Under the pieces are notes generated by a model that saw only the letters and a list, made by a program, of their open reading frames with translations, searched no databases and had not been told where the DNA came from. Positions 7,954 to 14,466 of a stretch of DNA of 14,466 bases are shown piece by piece. Origin of the DNA: Candidatus Sulfotelmatobacter sp. (lineage in GTDB: Bacteria; Acidobacteriota; Terriglobia; Terriglobales; Acidobacteriaceae); NCBI GenBank assembly GCA_030037575.1, contig JASHRB010000201.1:1-14466 (forward strand), read 5' to 3'. Positions within the stretch are counted from its first letter, which is position 1; every line of letters begins with the position of its first letter. Both the position numbers and the translations under genes were made by a program.

Positions 7954-9267
7954 TCACGCAGCCTGCGCTCCTCGGCGTACTCCAGCCCAGTTCACCAGCG
8001 CCAGCACAATTGTCCCCATCAGAATCATCGACTGCCCAAAATCCACGCGGGTCGCCAGAGCAAGGCACAGCATGATTCCAAGAACAGCCAAGACGCTTCC
8101 CCCCGGCAAATGCAACATCGCGCCGTCGGGCTGGCGGCGGCGCAGCACCGGCAGCGCCGCGCAGCCGACGCTGTAATAAAGCAGCCGCGCCACGGCCGAG
8201 AGTGTGACATTCCACTTGAATTCGCCGATCAGTGCGAACACCCAAACCAGGCCCGCAAACGCGAGAATGGAGACGTAAGGCGTTTGAAAGCGGGCCTGCA
8301 CGGCCCCGAAAGATTCCGGAAAATCTCTTTGTTGGGCCAGCGCGAACAAGACGCGCGGCATGGCCAGAATTTTTGCGCTGAGATACCCGTAAAAGGATAT
8401 GAGGGCGCCGATTGCAACCAAAGCCGCGCCGCCGGGCCCAATCGCCACCCGCGCCACATCGGCGAGGGGACGTGCGCTGTGGCTGGCGTCGGGCAGAACG
8501 CCCACCACCACCCACTGAATCAGGGCATAGAACACCGTGCAGACCAGCAAAGCCACGAACAACGCGAACGGGGCGTCGCGGCGCGGATTCTTCGCTTCGC
8601 TCATCGGCGCCAGCGCGGTTTCGAATCCTCCGTAAGCAAAAACCAGGAGCAAAACGGCCTTCAACCAATGGTTAGTCGTGGGCGAAGCTGGCGAAACACC
8701 TGCAATTTGCCAGCGGTGATGGCCGAGCACAAACATTCCAAGAACCACCACCGCAAACAAGGGCGCAAGTTTTGCCGCGGTGAAGAAGTTGCTGACCTGC
8801 GCTGCGCCGCGCACTCCGCGGACATTGATGTACGCCAGAACCCCCACCAGCGCCGTCAGGATCAAGGCCCGTGGCAGCGGCTCCCTGGCGTGGGGAAAAA
8901 ACTCGCCGAGATAGATCACGAACAAATTGGCGTTGGCGGCAGGCGCGGCCACCTGCCCCAGGCAAAGCATCCACGCCGTTTGAATGCCTATCAAGCGCCC
9001 GAAGGCGGCGCGCGCATACAAATAAGGACCACCGGCCTGTTGAAAATGCGAGGCGACCTCGGCAAAGCAGGCTATGATCACGCACATTCCGCCTCCTGCC
9101 GCCACCACCGCCCAGATGCTTGCTCGGCCGATCAGCGCGGCGACAAGGGATGGCAGTCCAAAAACTCCACTGCCAATCACCGAGTTCACCACCAGCGCAA
9201 CCAGGCTCCAGCGACCGATGGCGCGCAGCAGTTCCGGCTGGACGGGCTTGGAGATCGCGGTCTGCAT
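7954..9267 (-). CDS. APC-superfamily amino-acid permease
   Basis: A 437-residue integral membrane protein with 11-12 hydrophobic helices along its length. Helix 1 carries the substrate-binding break typical of the APC superfamily (NSVIGSGVFG, residues 28-37). Helix 2 holds AAGGGMCVIIACFAEVASHF followed by GGPYLYARAAFG, and helix 6 holds VFAYGGFETALAPMSEAKNP, all family hallmarks. It should be an inner-membrane secondary transporter for amino acids or polyamines, driven by proton symport or exchange. The substrate cannot be read from sequence. The ATG at 9267 is used; its ribosome site is weak. It stands alone, convergent with ada and divergent from the small gene at 9631. Confidence 0.9.
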   Translation of the reverse strand: MQTAISKPVQPELLRAIGRWSLVALVVNSVIGSGVFGLPSLVAALIGRASIWAVVAAGGGMCVIIACFAEVASHFQQAGGPYLYARAAFGRLIGIQTAWMLCLGQVAAPAANANLFVIYLGEFFPHAREPLPRALILTALVGVLAYINVRGVRGAAQVSNFFTAAKLAPLFAVVVLGMFVLGHHRWQIAGVSPASPTTNHWLKAVLLLVFAYGGFETALAPMSEAKNPRRDAPFALFVALLVCTVFYALIQWVVVGVLPDASHSARPLADVARVAIGPGGAALVAIGALISFYGYLSAKILAMPRVLFALAQQRDFPESFGAVQARFQTPYVSILAFAGLVWVFALIGEFKWNVTLSAVARLLYYSVGCAALPVLRRRQPDGAMLHLPGGSVLAVLGIMLCLALATRVDFGQSMILMGTIVLALVNWAGVRRGAQAA

Positions 9268-9630
9268 CCGCGCGTTTGTACCACAAATCGCCCCAGCTCA
9301 CGAAATCGTTTGATTCGGGTCCCAGGGCGCGTTGATTTTCAGGGGCAGAAACCCGTGGCTTTTGAGCGATGCCGAATGGCCTGGGAGTATGCAGGAAATC
9401 CAGCCGAGCGGAGACCGGCAACACCTCCTCGGCCCTCAGCCTGGGTTCACGGTCAGGCAAAAGCCTTGCTAGTCGCGGAGTTCAGAGCCGTCTTCGCGAG
9501 CGGGGTTACTTCGCAGACCAAGGTAATGCCCCGAATTACGAAAGCGCATGATCGTGGGACATCTATCCGCTGTGCGTTGCCGATGAGATGTTGGGACACG
9601 CAGATCGAACTCATGGGGAGCAACCAAGAG
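9268..9630. other. 363-bp intergenic region, no gene recognised
   Basis: This lies between the start of the permease (minus) and the small gene at 9631 (plus), so it should carry both promoters. I found no convincing -35/-10 pair, riboswitch fold or tandem repeat. Open frames through it are extensions of antisense shadows with no ribosome sites. Confidence 0.4.
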
Positions 9631-9996
9631 ATGGATGACCTTCACGCGCGCATGATGCGGGTTACCGAAGATCTGCGCGTGATTCAGCGCGAGCTGAACT
9701 GCGCTGCCATGCAGGCTCCGAGCGATCCGGAATTAATGGAGGCCCTCAGTACACTCCCTGAGACAGAAGCCATCCAAACCTTGTGCAAGTCGCTCGACCA
9801 GATGCGCCACTTCCTCTGGTTCTACACGCAGGTGATGAACAACGATCCCGAACTGGGCGACAAGCTGCGTCAGGGCGATTCGTCAAACCTGGAAGCGGCT
9901 AAAGCCGATGCTTCTTTTCTGGAACGACTCACCCGCTCTGATGAAGCCCTGCTCCTGCGGCACCTCGTCGAATCGAAGGAACGCAAACCGAATTAG
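9631..9996 (+). CDS. Small helical hypothetical protein
   Basis: A 121-residue cytoplasmic-looking protein with no signal peptide or membrane segment. The ATG at 9631 is preceded by GGGGAG (9615-9620). An in-frame ATG at 9613 would add MGSNQE but has no ribosome site. The sequence is rich in Glu, Leu and Gln and reads as four or five helices (RVTEDLRVIQRELNCAAMQA, EAIQTLCKSLDQMRHFLWFY, SFLERLTRSDEALLLRHLVE). That suggests a small helical bundle or dimer. I recognise no family. The frame stays open far upstream, but that part is antisense to the permease. Its codon use has no stops and a coherent protein-like composition only in this 3' part, which is why the gene is limited to it. Confidence 0.65.
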   Translation: MDDLHARMMRVTEDLRVIQRELNCAAMQAPSDPELMEALSTLPETEAIQTLCKSLDQMRHFLWFYTQVMNNDPELGDKLRQGDSSNLEAAKADASFLERLTRSDEALLLRHLVESKERKPN

Positions 9997-10097
9997 CGGG
10001 TCCTTAGCTTCTTATTGGCCGATTCTTTTCTCGGTTGATCTTGCCGCTCGATGTTTCCATCCGGCCTCCGGCGATTTCTCCAGGGCAACACCCACCC

Positions 10098-11294
10098 TCA
10101 AACAACTCGTCCCCGCACGATCGTCTTTCTGATTTCTCCATTCCCGGCCAGCACGACGATGTTGGCTTCCACGCCTGGCGCCAATCGTCCATATTGCTCG
10201 AGCCCGACGGCATTTGCTGCGTTCACGGTCGCCGCGCGCACCGCTTCCTGCAAACTCCAACCGGCGAACCGCCGAGCATTCCCAACCGCCCGGTCCATGG
10301 TGAGAACGCTGCCGGCCAGGTTTCCATTGCTCGTGCACTTTCCATCTTTCACTTCCACTTCGATGGGCCCGAGTTGATATTTTCCTTCCGGCATGCCGGC
10401 CGCAGCCGTGGCGTCAGTAATCAGCACGGATTTTTCAAATCCCTTGGCCTGCAGAAAAAGCTTCACCATTTCGGGCGCAAGATGAATTCCGTCGGCAATG
10501 ATATCGGCGCTGAGACCACCATTGGTGAGCACTTCGCCGAGAATGCCGGGATCGCGATGGTCGAGCGGCCGCATGGCATTGAAGGTATGCGTAGCATGGC
10601 GTGCACCCGCCCGCACGCCAGCGCGGGCAGCTTCGAGCTTGGCGTCCGAGTGGCCTATGCTGACGCAAACATTGCGTCGGGCCGCTTCCGCGATCACTTC
10701 GGGTGCTCCGCAAAGTTCGGGAGCAATCGTCATCATCCTCACATGGCCGCGCGCTGCCAGCCACAAACGCTCGAATGTCTCGACCGTCGGCGCGATCAGA
10801 TACTGCGGAGGATGAACACCGCGCCTCTGATGGCTGAGAAACGGGCCCTCGAGATGAACGCCCAGCGGCCGGGCCTCGGCAGCATCTGGATTGCGCCTCA
10901 ACGAACTCGGTGCCGCTTCGATCGCGTCTGCCAATCGTTCGAGCGCGCGGCAACTTTCATCAAGAGGAGCGGCCACCGTCGTGGGAAAGTATCCCGTAAC
11001 TCCGCGCGTGGCCAGGAAGCGGTTCAGGTTGGGCAACTCGCCCACGGGAGCCCGCATGACGTCGACGCCCGCACTGCCGTGGATATGAACATCAAGGAAG
11101 CCAGGGATGAGAATGGCCCGGCTGGTGTCCCCGAAACAGCTATGTGCAGAAAAGTCAGCGACGATCGCGTTCCGTGGGATCTCCTGGCGCGAGCGTGAAG
11201 AAATCGAAGAAATTCGCCCATCCTCAACCAAGAGCATTGGTTCGTTTATCTCTTCCAGCGGCGTATAGAGAAGATCAGCGCAAAGTACAAGCAT
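10098..11294 (-). CDS. nagA: N-acetylglucosamine-6-phosphate deacetylase
   Basis: A 398-residue amidohydrolase starting at ATG 11294 (MLVLCADLLY), which fits the usual N-terminus. An in-frame start at 11375 would add 27 residues of non-family sequence. Metal and active-site motifs appear in family order: HIH at 70-72 (LDVHIHGSAG), HLEGPF at 147-152 with Glu149, GHSDA at 214-218, HTFNAM at 236-241, ADGIHLAP at 267-274, and the catalytic Asp294 in ITDATAAAG. It hydrolyses GlcNAc-6-phosphate to GlcN-6-phosphate and acetate in amino-sugar and peptidoglycan recycling. No nagB or transporter gene adjoins it. An unusual short loop (SAHSCFGDTS, 49-58) precedes the first metal motif. Confidence 0.95.
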   Translation of the reverse strand: MLVLCADLLYTPLEEINEPMLLVEDGRISSISSRSRQEIPRNAIVADFSAHSCFGDTSRAILIPGFLDVHIHGSAGVDVMRAPVGELPNLNRFLATRGVTGYFPTTVAAPLDESCRALERLADAIEAAPSSLRRNPDAAEARPLGVHLEGPFLSHQRRGVHPPQYLIAPTVETFERLWLAARGHVRMMTIAPELCGAPEVIAEAARRNVCVSIGHSDAKLEAARAGVRAGARHATHTFNAMRPLDHRDPGILGEVLTNGGLSADIIADGIHLAPEMVKLFLQAKGFEKSVLITDATAAAGMPEGKYQLGPIEVEVKDGKCTSNGNLAGSVLTMDRAVGNARRFAGWSLQEAVRAATVNAANAVGLEQYGRLAPGVEANIVVLAGNGEIRKTIVRGRVV

Positions 11295-11467
11295 GTTTCG
11301 TGAGCAGGGCTCCAAATGGCTCGCGTCCCACCGAACGTGATCGCGTGACCAGCAGAAGCGCGACCTGCGCGTCATCAGTGTAGCGCGAAAGGTGCCTCCG
11401 ACAGGAAGAGCGGAGAAGTGGAGGGTGCTGAACTGGCCGACACTACGCAGAAGTCGGGATTCGACGA

Positions 11468-11476
11468 TGTTATAAT
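11468..11476 (+). promoter_or_regulatory. Extended -10 promoter of the original tRNA-Pro locus
   Basis: TGTTATAAT is a perfect extended -10 (TGn plus TATAAT, hexamer at 11471-11476). No good -35 is seen, as expected for this promoter class. Predicted transcription would start near 11483, about 50 bases before the tRNA 5' half at 11536. It now drives only the truncated tRNA copy and the inserted element. Confidence 0.6.
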
Positions 11477-11533
11477 CGCTTTGCCCGTAAGCAAACCGCG
11501 TGGCCGCAATCGATCCTATAGCCGCGCATGGTC

Positions 11534-11577
11534 GTCGGGGAGTGGCTCAGCCTGGTAGAGCACCTGGTTCGGGACCA
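11534..11577 (+). repeat. attL: truncated 5' half of tRNA-Pro
   Basis: Exact copy of 13305-13348. It covers the tRNA acceptor 5' strand, the D arm and the anticodon arm up to the CCA of the anticodon 3' strand, then diverges (TATAATCG in place of GGGGGTCG). No T arm or 3' acceptor follows, so no tRNA can form. Confidence 0.88.
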
Positions 11578-11623
11578 TATAATCGAGAGTCTAACCCGCT
11601 GATCTGGAATCGCTTATCTCGTG

Positions 11624-11656
11624 ACGGGGTGATTGAGATTCACCCCGTTTCACCCT
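11624..11656. repeat. Hairpin and tandem TTCACCCY sites near the left element end
   Basis: ACGGGGTGA (11624-11632) and TCACCCCGT (11640-11648) form a 9-bp stem with a 7-nt loop. The right arm also begins two tandem TTCACCCY units (11639-11646 and 11649-11656, period 10). The same two units recur at the right end of the element. They could be arm-type integrase sites or a weak terminator; neither role is proven. Confidence 0.4.
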
Positions 11657-11832
11657 CAGTCCGAAAGCTCCAGGTTTGGCAACCGGCGTCATCCGGGGAA
11701 TGTATTCCCAAGCACTTAGAAACCGGGCCAGCAAAATTGGACCCGCAGATGGACCCACGAAACGGGTTGGCAAATCTTTCGAGGCAGGGCCGGTGTTCGG
11801 CAGAGGAGTTTTTGACCCGCAACCTTTAATGC

Positions 11833-11861
11833 TTGACATTATTAACGAGAAGCGTTAAACT
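11833..11861 (+). promoter_or_regulatory. higBA promoter with palindromic operator
   Basis: TTGACA (11833-11838), a 17-bp spacer and TAAACT (11856-11861) make a sigma-70 promoter. Between and over the boxes lies the inverted repeat TTAACG-AGAAG-CGTTAA (11842-11858). A palindrome of this type over the promoter is characteristic of higBA operons, where the HigA or HigBA complex represses its own transcription. The predicted start of transcription falls at about 11868, next to the GTG of the toxin gene. Confidence 0.75.
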
Positions 11862-11868
11862 CTCTTTG

Positions 11869-12171
11869 GTGCCGATTAAGTCTTTCGCAGGAACGCCCGC
11901 GGGCAGGGAAACGGAGGAGTTCTGGCGCACAGGGAAGAGCCAAAAGACGCCTCCAGCAAATCTGCGGAGCGTATCCAAAAGGAAACTCGTTATGGTCCAT
12001 TCGGCATCAAAGTTGCAGGATTTGCAGGTTCCTCCAAAGAATCGTTTGGAGAAGCTGGAACGTGATAGAGAAGGTCAGCACAGTATTCGGATCAATGATC
12101 AGTTCCGGGTGTGCTTCGTGTGGCTGGATGGTGATGCCTACGATGTCGAAATAACGGACTATCACCACTAA
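11869..12171 (+). CDS. higB: HigB-type toxin (RelE/ParE superfamily)
   Basis: A 100-residue protein starting at GTG 11869 (MPIKSF, the usual family N-terminus is close to M-IKSF). TTG 11866 is an alternative, and upstream codons overlap the promoter. The C-terminal half is strongly conserved: DLQVPPKNRLEKLERDREGQ, HSIRINDQFRVCFVW and DGDAYDVEITDYH, which match HigB/plasmid-killer mRNA interferases. These toxins cut mRNA on the ribosome and are neutralised by HigA. No frameshift or missing core motif is seen, so the toxin should be functional. Toxin-first gene order is typical of higBA. The antitoxin gene begins 16 bp after its stop codon. The absence of a leader and of a Shine-Dalgarno sequence suggests leaderless translation, which may keep the toxin level low. 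Confidence 0.88.
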   Translation: MPIKSFAGTPAGRETEEFWRTGKSQKTPPANLRSVSKRKLVMVHSASKLQDLQVPPKNRLEKLERDREGQHSIRINDQFRVCFVWLDGDAYDVEITDYHH

Positions 12172-12187
12172 ATTGGAGGAAACGGTC

Positions 12188-12517
12188 GTGAGCATTAAGA
12201 ATGAAGGTCAGGTAGGTTGGGCGGTGCATCCCGGAGAAATTCTGCGGGAAGAGTTCCTGAAACCGATGGATATTTCCGCTTACAAGCTGTCCGTTGATCT
12301 GCATGTTTCTCCACCCACCGTCAATGACATTGTTCGCGAGAGGCGAAGTGTTACGCCTGAAATGGCAGCCCGCCTAGCAAAGTATTTTGGGACCTCCGAG
12401 CAGTTCTGGCTAAACCTGCAGGATACTTATTCCGTACATCAGTTTAAGAAGGAACACGCCAAAGATCTTAGGGCTATTACACCTCTAGCAGCAGCCGCTT
12501 CCAGAGGCAATGACTAA
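12188..12517 (+). CDS. higA: HigA-type antitoxin (XRE helix-turn-helix)
   Basis: A 109-residue protein starting at GTG 12188, with a strong GGAGGA seven bases upstream (12175-12180). The N-terminus has the HigA hallmark VHPGEILREEFLKPMDIS. The helix-turn-helix spans ~29-51 (ISAYKLSVDLHVSPPTVNDI), followed by RRSVTPEMAARLAKYFGTS and FWLNLQDTY, all diagnostic of the HigA/VapI family. It binds HigB and represses the operon through the palindrome at 11842-11858. Its strong ribosome site contrasts with none for higB, which would favour antitoxin excess. It ends directly before the integrase remnant. Confidence 0.92.
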   Translation: MSIKNEGQVGWAVHPGEILREEFLKPMDISAYKLSVDLHVSPPTVNDIVRERRSVTPEMAARLAKYFGTSEQFWLNLQDTYSVHQFKKEHAKDLRAITPLAAAASRGND

Positions 12518-13291
12518 CTGAGCTTCGCGCGAACATTTCAATATGAGCGTTCGGATCGCGTTTCGCAGTCTGATAAAGCCCTCTATCCGGTTCAGTGGGA
12601 TCATGACTTCATGGACCTACCGGAGATTACCGGATAGAACACGCCGGTCTTCAGTGTTGACGAAGTGACGAAGATCGTCGCGAATGCCAAAGGTCAACTC
12701 GCGATCCTCTACGCGCTGTTAGCTGGCTCTGGTCTTCGCATCGGTGAGGCGCTCGCGTTGCGAGTTGATGACGTGAAAGACGGCGTCGTCGGCGTGCGTC
12801 ACACCTTGTGCAAGGTCACAAACAAACTTCAATCCCCGAAGACGGAGAACGGCATCCGCGAGATCGACCTTCACAGCTCGCTCGCCGCCGCGTTGCGCTC
12901 GCTGACCGCGGGCTGTGACGCGGGATTCGTCTTCCAGAGCGAGAGCGGCGGTCCGCTGCATCAATCGAACTTGTTGCGGCGGTCTTTGCATGCGATCCTC
13001 GCAAAAATGAAGCGTGAGGCTTGCGGTTTTCACTCGTTCCGCCGCTTCCGCGTCACGCATCTCCGTAAGTCGCGCGTCCCTGAGGACCTGATCCGGTTCT
13101 GGATCGGACACTCCGACAAATCCATAACTGACGGGTACTCGAAGGTTCGTGAGGACCTAGAGTTCCGCCGCTTCACAGCGGAGCAAGCTGGACTCGGTTT
13201 CCACATGCCGGTTGTGGAGATTAAATTGCCAGTTTCACCCTATTCACCCCACATCGAGCCGAGCCTCGATTTGGTAAGTGTAGTAGAATGA
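12518..13291 (+). pseudogene. Tyrosine integrase remnant: N-terminus lost, in-frame amber codon
   Basis: From 12665 the frame encodes a complete tyrosine-recombinase catalytic domain: Arg in GSGLRIGEALAL, Lys-containing beta strand (SPKTENGIREIDL), HSFRR (His-x-x-Arg), GHSDKSITD and the nucleophile Tyr in DGYSK. Before it, the same frame reads NTPVFSVDEV, then TAG at 12635-12637, then ALYPVQWDHDFMDLPEI from about 12578, which looks like the linker of the same gene. The frame begins right after higA, so the N-terminal core-binding domain (~100-200 residues) is missing. Without it the protein should not bind att DNA properly. A GTG-started 208-residue product (12665-13291) could still be made. 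Its end is 13 bp from the right att repeat. Confidence 0.82.
13232..13250. repeat. Tandem TTCACCCY sites near the right element end
   Basis: GTTTCACCCT followed directly by ATTCACCCC. The left end has the same two units in the opposite order (11638-11656). They lie within the integrase reading frame, ~55 bp from the right repeat. Confidence 0.35.
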
Positions 13292-13306
13292 ATTATTCAC
13301 GACTGT

Positions 13307-13383
<77 letters not shown>

Positions 13384-13409
13384 TTTCTTTTCAAACACTT
13401 GCAAAATAG

Positions 13410-13475
13410 CCGGGTCATGAGGGTTTACACAAAAAGGTTTACATTGCCCGGGCTGGCTGCTGACCCGGTGTAAAT
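13410..13475. repeat. Nested inverted repeats downstream of tRNA-Pro
   Basis: CCGGGTCA (13410-13417) pairs with TGACCCGG (13461-13468). TTTACA (13438-13443) pairs with TGTAAA (13469-13474). GTTTACAC (13423-13430) is nearly the complement of GTGTAAAT. These dense overlapping palindromes resemble the end of an insertion sequence or a recombination site. No transposase is attached, so identity is unknown. Confidence 0.35.
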
Positions 13476-13514
13476 TCCCGCCAAACGCAGGCGGCAGCCA
13501 AACTCACAGCTTCT

Positions 13515-13589
13515 GGGTGAGTAGGCCGATGGAATTTCACCACCGGCCTCTCGTAGAACCGAGCGTGAGACTCTCGTCTCACTCGGCTC
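13515..13589 (-). ncRNA. Group II intron domains V and VI
   Basis: Domain V is 34 nt (13556-13589), starting GAGCCG and ending CGGTTC, closed by a CGAGAG-type tetraloop region, as in bacterial introns. Domain VI (13519-13552) is a 10-bp stem with one G-U pair and a 7-nt loop, plus an outer GAG/CTC helix. It leaves a single bulged A at 13522, the expected branch point. Confidence 0.88.
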
Positions 13590-13592
13590 CCA

Positions 13593-14262
13593 TCAGGCAA
13601 ACGTGCCGGTCATACCGAGTTGCCAGTGAACGAACAGATTCCGGCACTGCACAGCCAGCCGTTGAAGGAACTGACTGGCCGGAATCGTGTGACGCTGAAA
13701 GCGCTTGAACTTGCGTCTGGCCCACGCCACGAGCTCTGATTGACATACCGCAGCAAGGGATATAACGCCGAAGGTGAATAGCGCCCGTAATACCCAATCC
13801 ACCCTCGAAGGAGAGGGTTGAGCTGCCGGGCGATATCTTGCAGCGACAACTGCGTTTGTCGCCGTAGTTTCAAGTCCCGGATCGACTGCCGCATGGCCTT
13901 CATTGCCGAGGCGCTCACGGCGGGATTAAACCCACAAAACAGTGAGTTCTCTCGGGAATTCCGCACCAGACGAGGCCGATAGCAGTACCCGAGGAAGTCA
14001 AATTTGACATTCGGATATTTGCCTCTACGTTTCTCGTCTTTGCAGTAGACGACCTTGGTTTTCGTCGGATGCATTTCCAGATGGCATTCCGCCAACCGAA
14101 CCTGAAGCTCAGCCTTGAGGGCCTCCGCTTCTTGCTTGTTTCGGCAGTGAACCAGTCCGTCGTCTGCATACCGACACCACGGGAGGTCAGGGTGTGTCCT
14201 TGCCATCCAGAGGTCAAACGCATAGTGCATGAAAACGTTGGCCAGGATGGGGCTAACCACGC
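13593..14262 (-). pseudogene. ltrA: Group II intron reverse transcriptase/maturase, 5'-truncated and frameshifted
   Basis: The readable part starts at VVSPILANVF (reverse transcriptase block 4) and keeps the catalytic YADD (CRYADDGLVHC), the block-6 and block-7 region (HPTKTKVVYC, FDFLGYCYRPR) and the maturase X domain (LNPLLRGWIGYYGRYSPSAL). Near 13738-13741 one base is missing. The frame ending VNQ continues as ELVAWARRKFKRFQRH and ends LFVHWQLGMTGTFA at the TGA at 13593-13595. No HNH endonuclease domain is present. The N-terminal half, with blocks 0-3, is gone. Full-length relatives are usually over 400 residues and only ~220 remain, so no functional enzyme is made. Confidence 0.9.
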
Positions 14263-14466
14263 CCCTTACACAAAAGGTAATTTTGACCCTTTAAGGCTCC
14301 GGAGCCGCCGTTTTGTGGTGGAGCTGAAGGAATGGGAATGCTGTGACGAATGGTGATGGTATCCTCGCCGACCAGAATTTCTTTCACCAGCAGGCGAACG
14401 ATTTTTTGGCGTTCCACGACACTAAGACTTTCAGCAGCACCACGCAAGCGAGTAAGGAATGCGGTG
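14253..14466 (-). CDS. Large serine recombinase, C-terminal end (cut by window edge)
   Basis: The frame is open from the right edge to TAG at 14253-14255, giving 71 residues. The motif AFLTRLRGAAESLSVVERQ, then IVRLLVKEILVGEDTITIRH, then SIPIP, is the typical C-terminal helix and strand after the zinc-ribbon domain of serine recombinases/resolvase-like integrases. The N-terminal catalytic domain would lie beyond the window. The last residues (GRG) and the stop codon come from intron sequence, so the native C-terminus was probably altered when the two sequences were joined. Whether the rest of the gene is intact cannot be seen. Confidence 0.75.
   Translation of the reverse strand, partial: TAFLTRLRGAAESLSVVERQKIVRLLVKEILVGEDTITIRHSIPIPSAPPQNGGSGALKGQNYLLCKGRG

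Larger units (their letters stand above)
13515..14262 (-). mobile_element. Group II intron, 3' portion
   Basis: Contains the 3' part of the intron-encoded reverse transcriptase followed, four bases beyond its stop codon, by domain V and domain VI. The 5' part (domains I-III, the start of the reverse transcriptase) is absent. At about 14262 the intron sequence joins the end of a serine recombinase gene. It can no longer splice or retrohome by itself. The 3' boundary is set from the branch-point position and is uncertain by a few bases. Confidence 0.85.

Noticed and set aside
7753..9996. 747-codon open frame on the plus strand
   Set aside because: Most of it is antisense to the permease, whose membrane helices and APC motifs are unmistakable. 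The translated sequence there is Arg/Gln/His-rich low-order sequence typical of a GC-rich shadow. Only the last ~121 codons are kept as a gene.
10035..11198. 387-codon plus-strand frame
   Set aside because: Antisense to nagA, which carries every catalytic motif of its family.
11578..11585. TATAATCG directly after the left att repeat, also present at 11471
   Set aside because: An eight-base match with no -35 at either suitable distance; a promoter firing into the element is possible but the repeat alone is not evidence.
11591..11839. Short frames on both strands between the left att repeat and higB
   Set aside because: No ribosome site, no family resemblance and no sign of the missing integrase N-terminus. 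Treated as non-coding or decayed element DNA.

Overview
The window is high-GC bacterial DNA. Its gene content suggests an acidobacterial (Acidobacteriota) soil-type chromosome: secreted or anchored TPR proteins, one with a short helical module I associate with that phylum, a DUF481 outer-membrane protein, an orphan TatA, NagA, and an acidobacterial-looking phage-type integrase. The taxonomy is inferred from memory of protein families and was not searched.

Positions 1-5609 hold envelope genes. These are the 5' end of a secreted Trp/Gly-rich adhesin-like protein (minus), a membrane-anchored TPR protein (minus), a divergent small anchored protein (2007-2408, plus) with a clear terminator, a DUF481 protein and TatA (both minus), and a second secreted TPR protein (plus). 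Positions 5736-11294 hold unrelated housekeeping genes: a zinc-ribbon protein, an Ada-type alkylation repair regulator (plus), an APC-family amino-acid permease (minus), a small unknown protein (plus) and N-acetylglucosamine-6-phosphate deacetylase (minus).

Positions 11468-14466 are a mobile-DNA hotspot around a tRNA-Pro(CGG) gene, and this is the most interesting part. A 44-bp perfect direct repeat lies at 11534-11577 and 13305-13348. The left copy is only the 5' half of the tRNA gene and keeps a good extended -10 promoter. The right copy is the start of a complete tRNA gene. Between them lies an element of about 1.77 kb holding an apparently intact higBA toxin-antitoxin pair with its own promoter and palindromic operator, and a decayed tyrosine integrase. 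The integrase lacks its N-terminal DNA-binding part and carries an in-frame amber codon, but keeps all catalytic residues. The element appears to have integrated at the anticodon region and re-supplied the 5' half of the tRNA, so the functional tRNA has lost its original promoter. Short TTCACCCY repeats sit near both ends.

Immediately downstream, on the minus strand, is the 3' part of a group II intron: a truncated and frameshifted reverse transcriptase, domain V, and domain VI with a bulged branch-point A. It is joined at about 14262 to the C-terminal end of a large serine recombinase that runs off the right edge. Three unrelated kinds of mobile element have thus accumulated within 3 kb of one tRNA gene. 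Long antisense reading frames opposite the real genes are GC-driven shadows and are not annotated.
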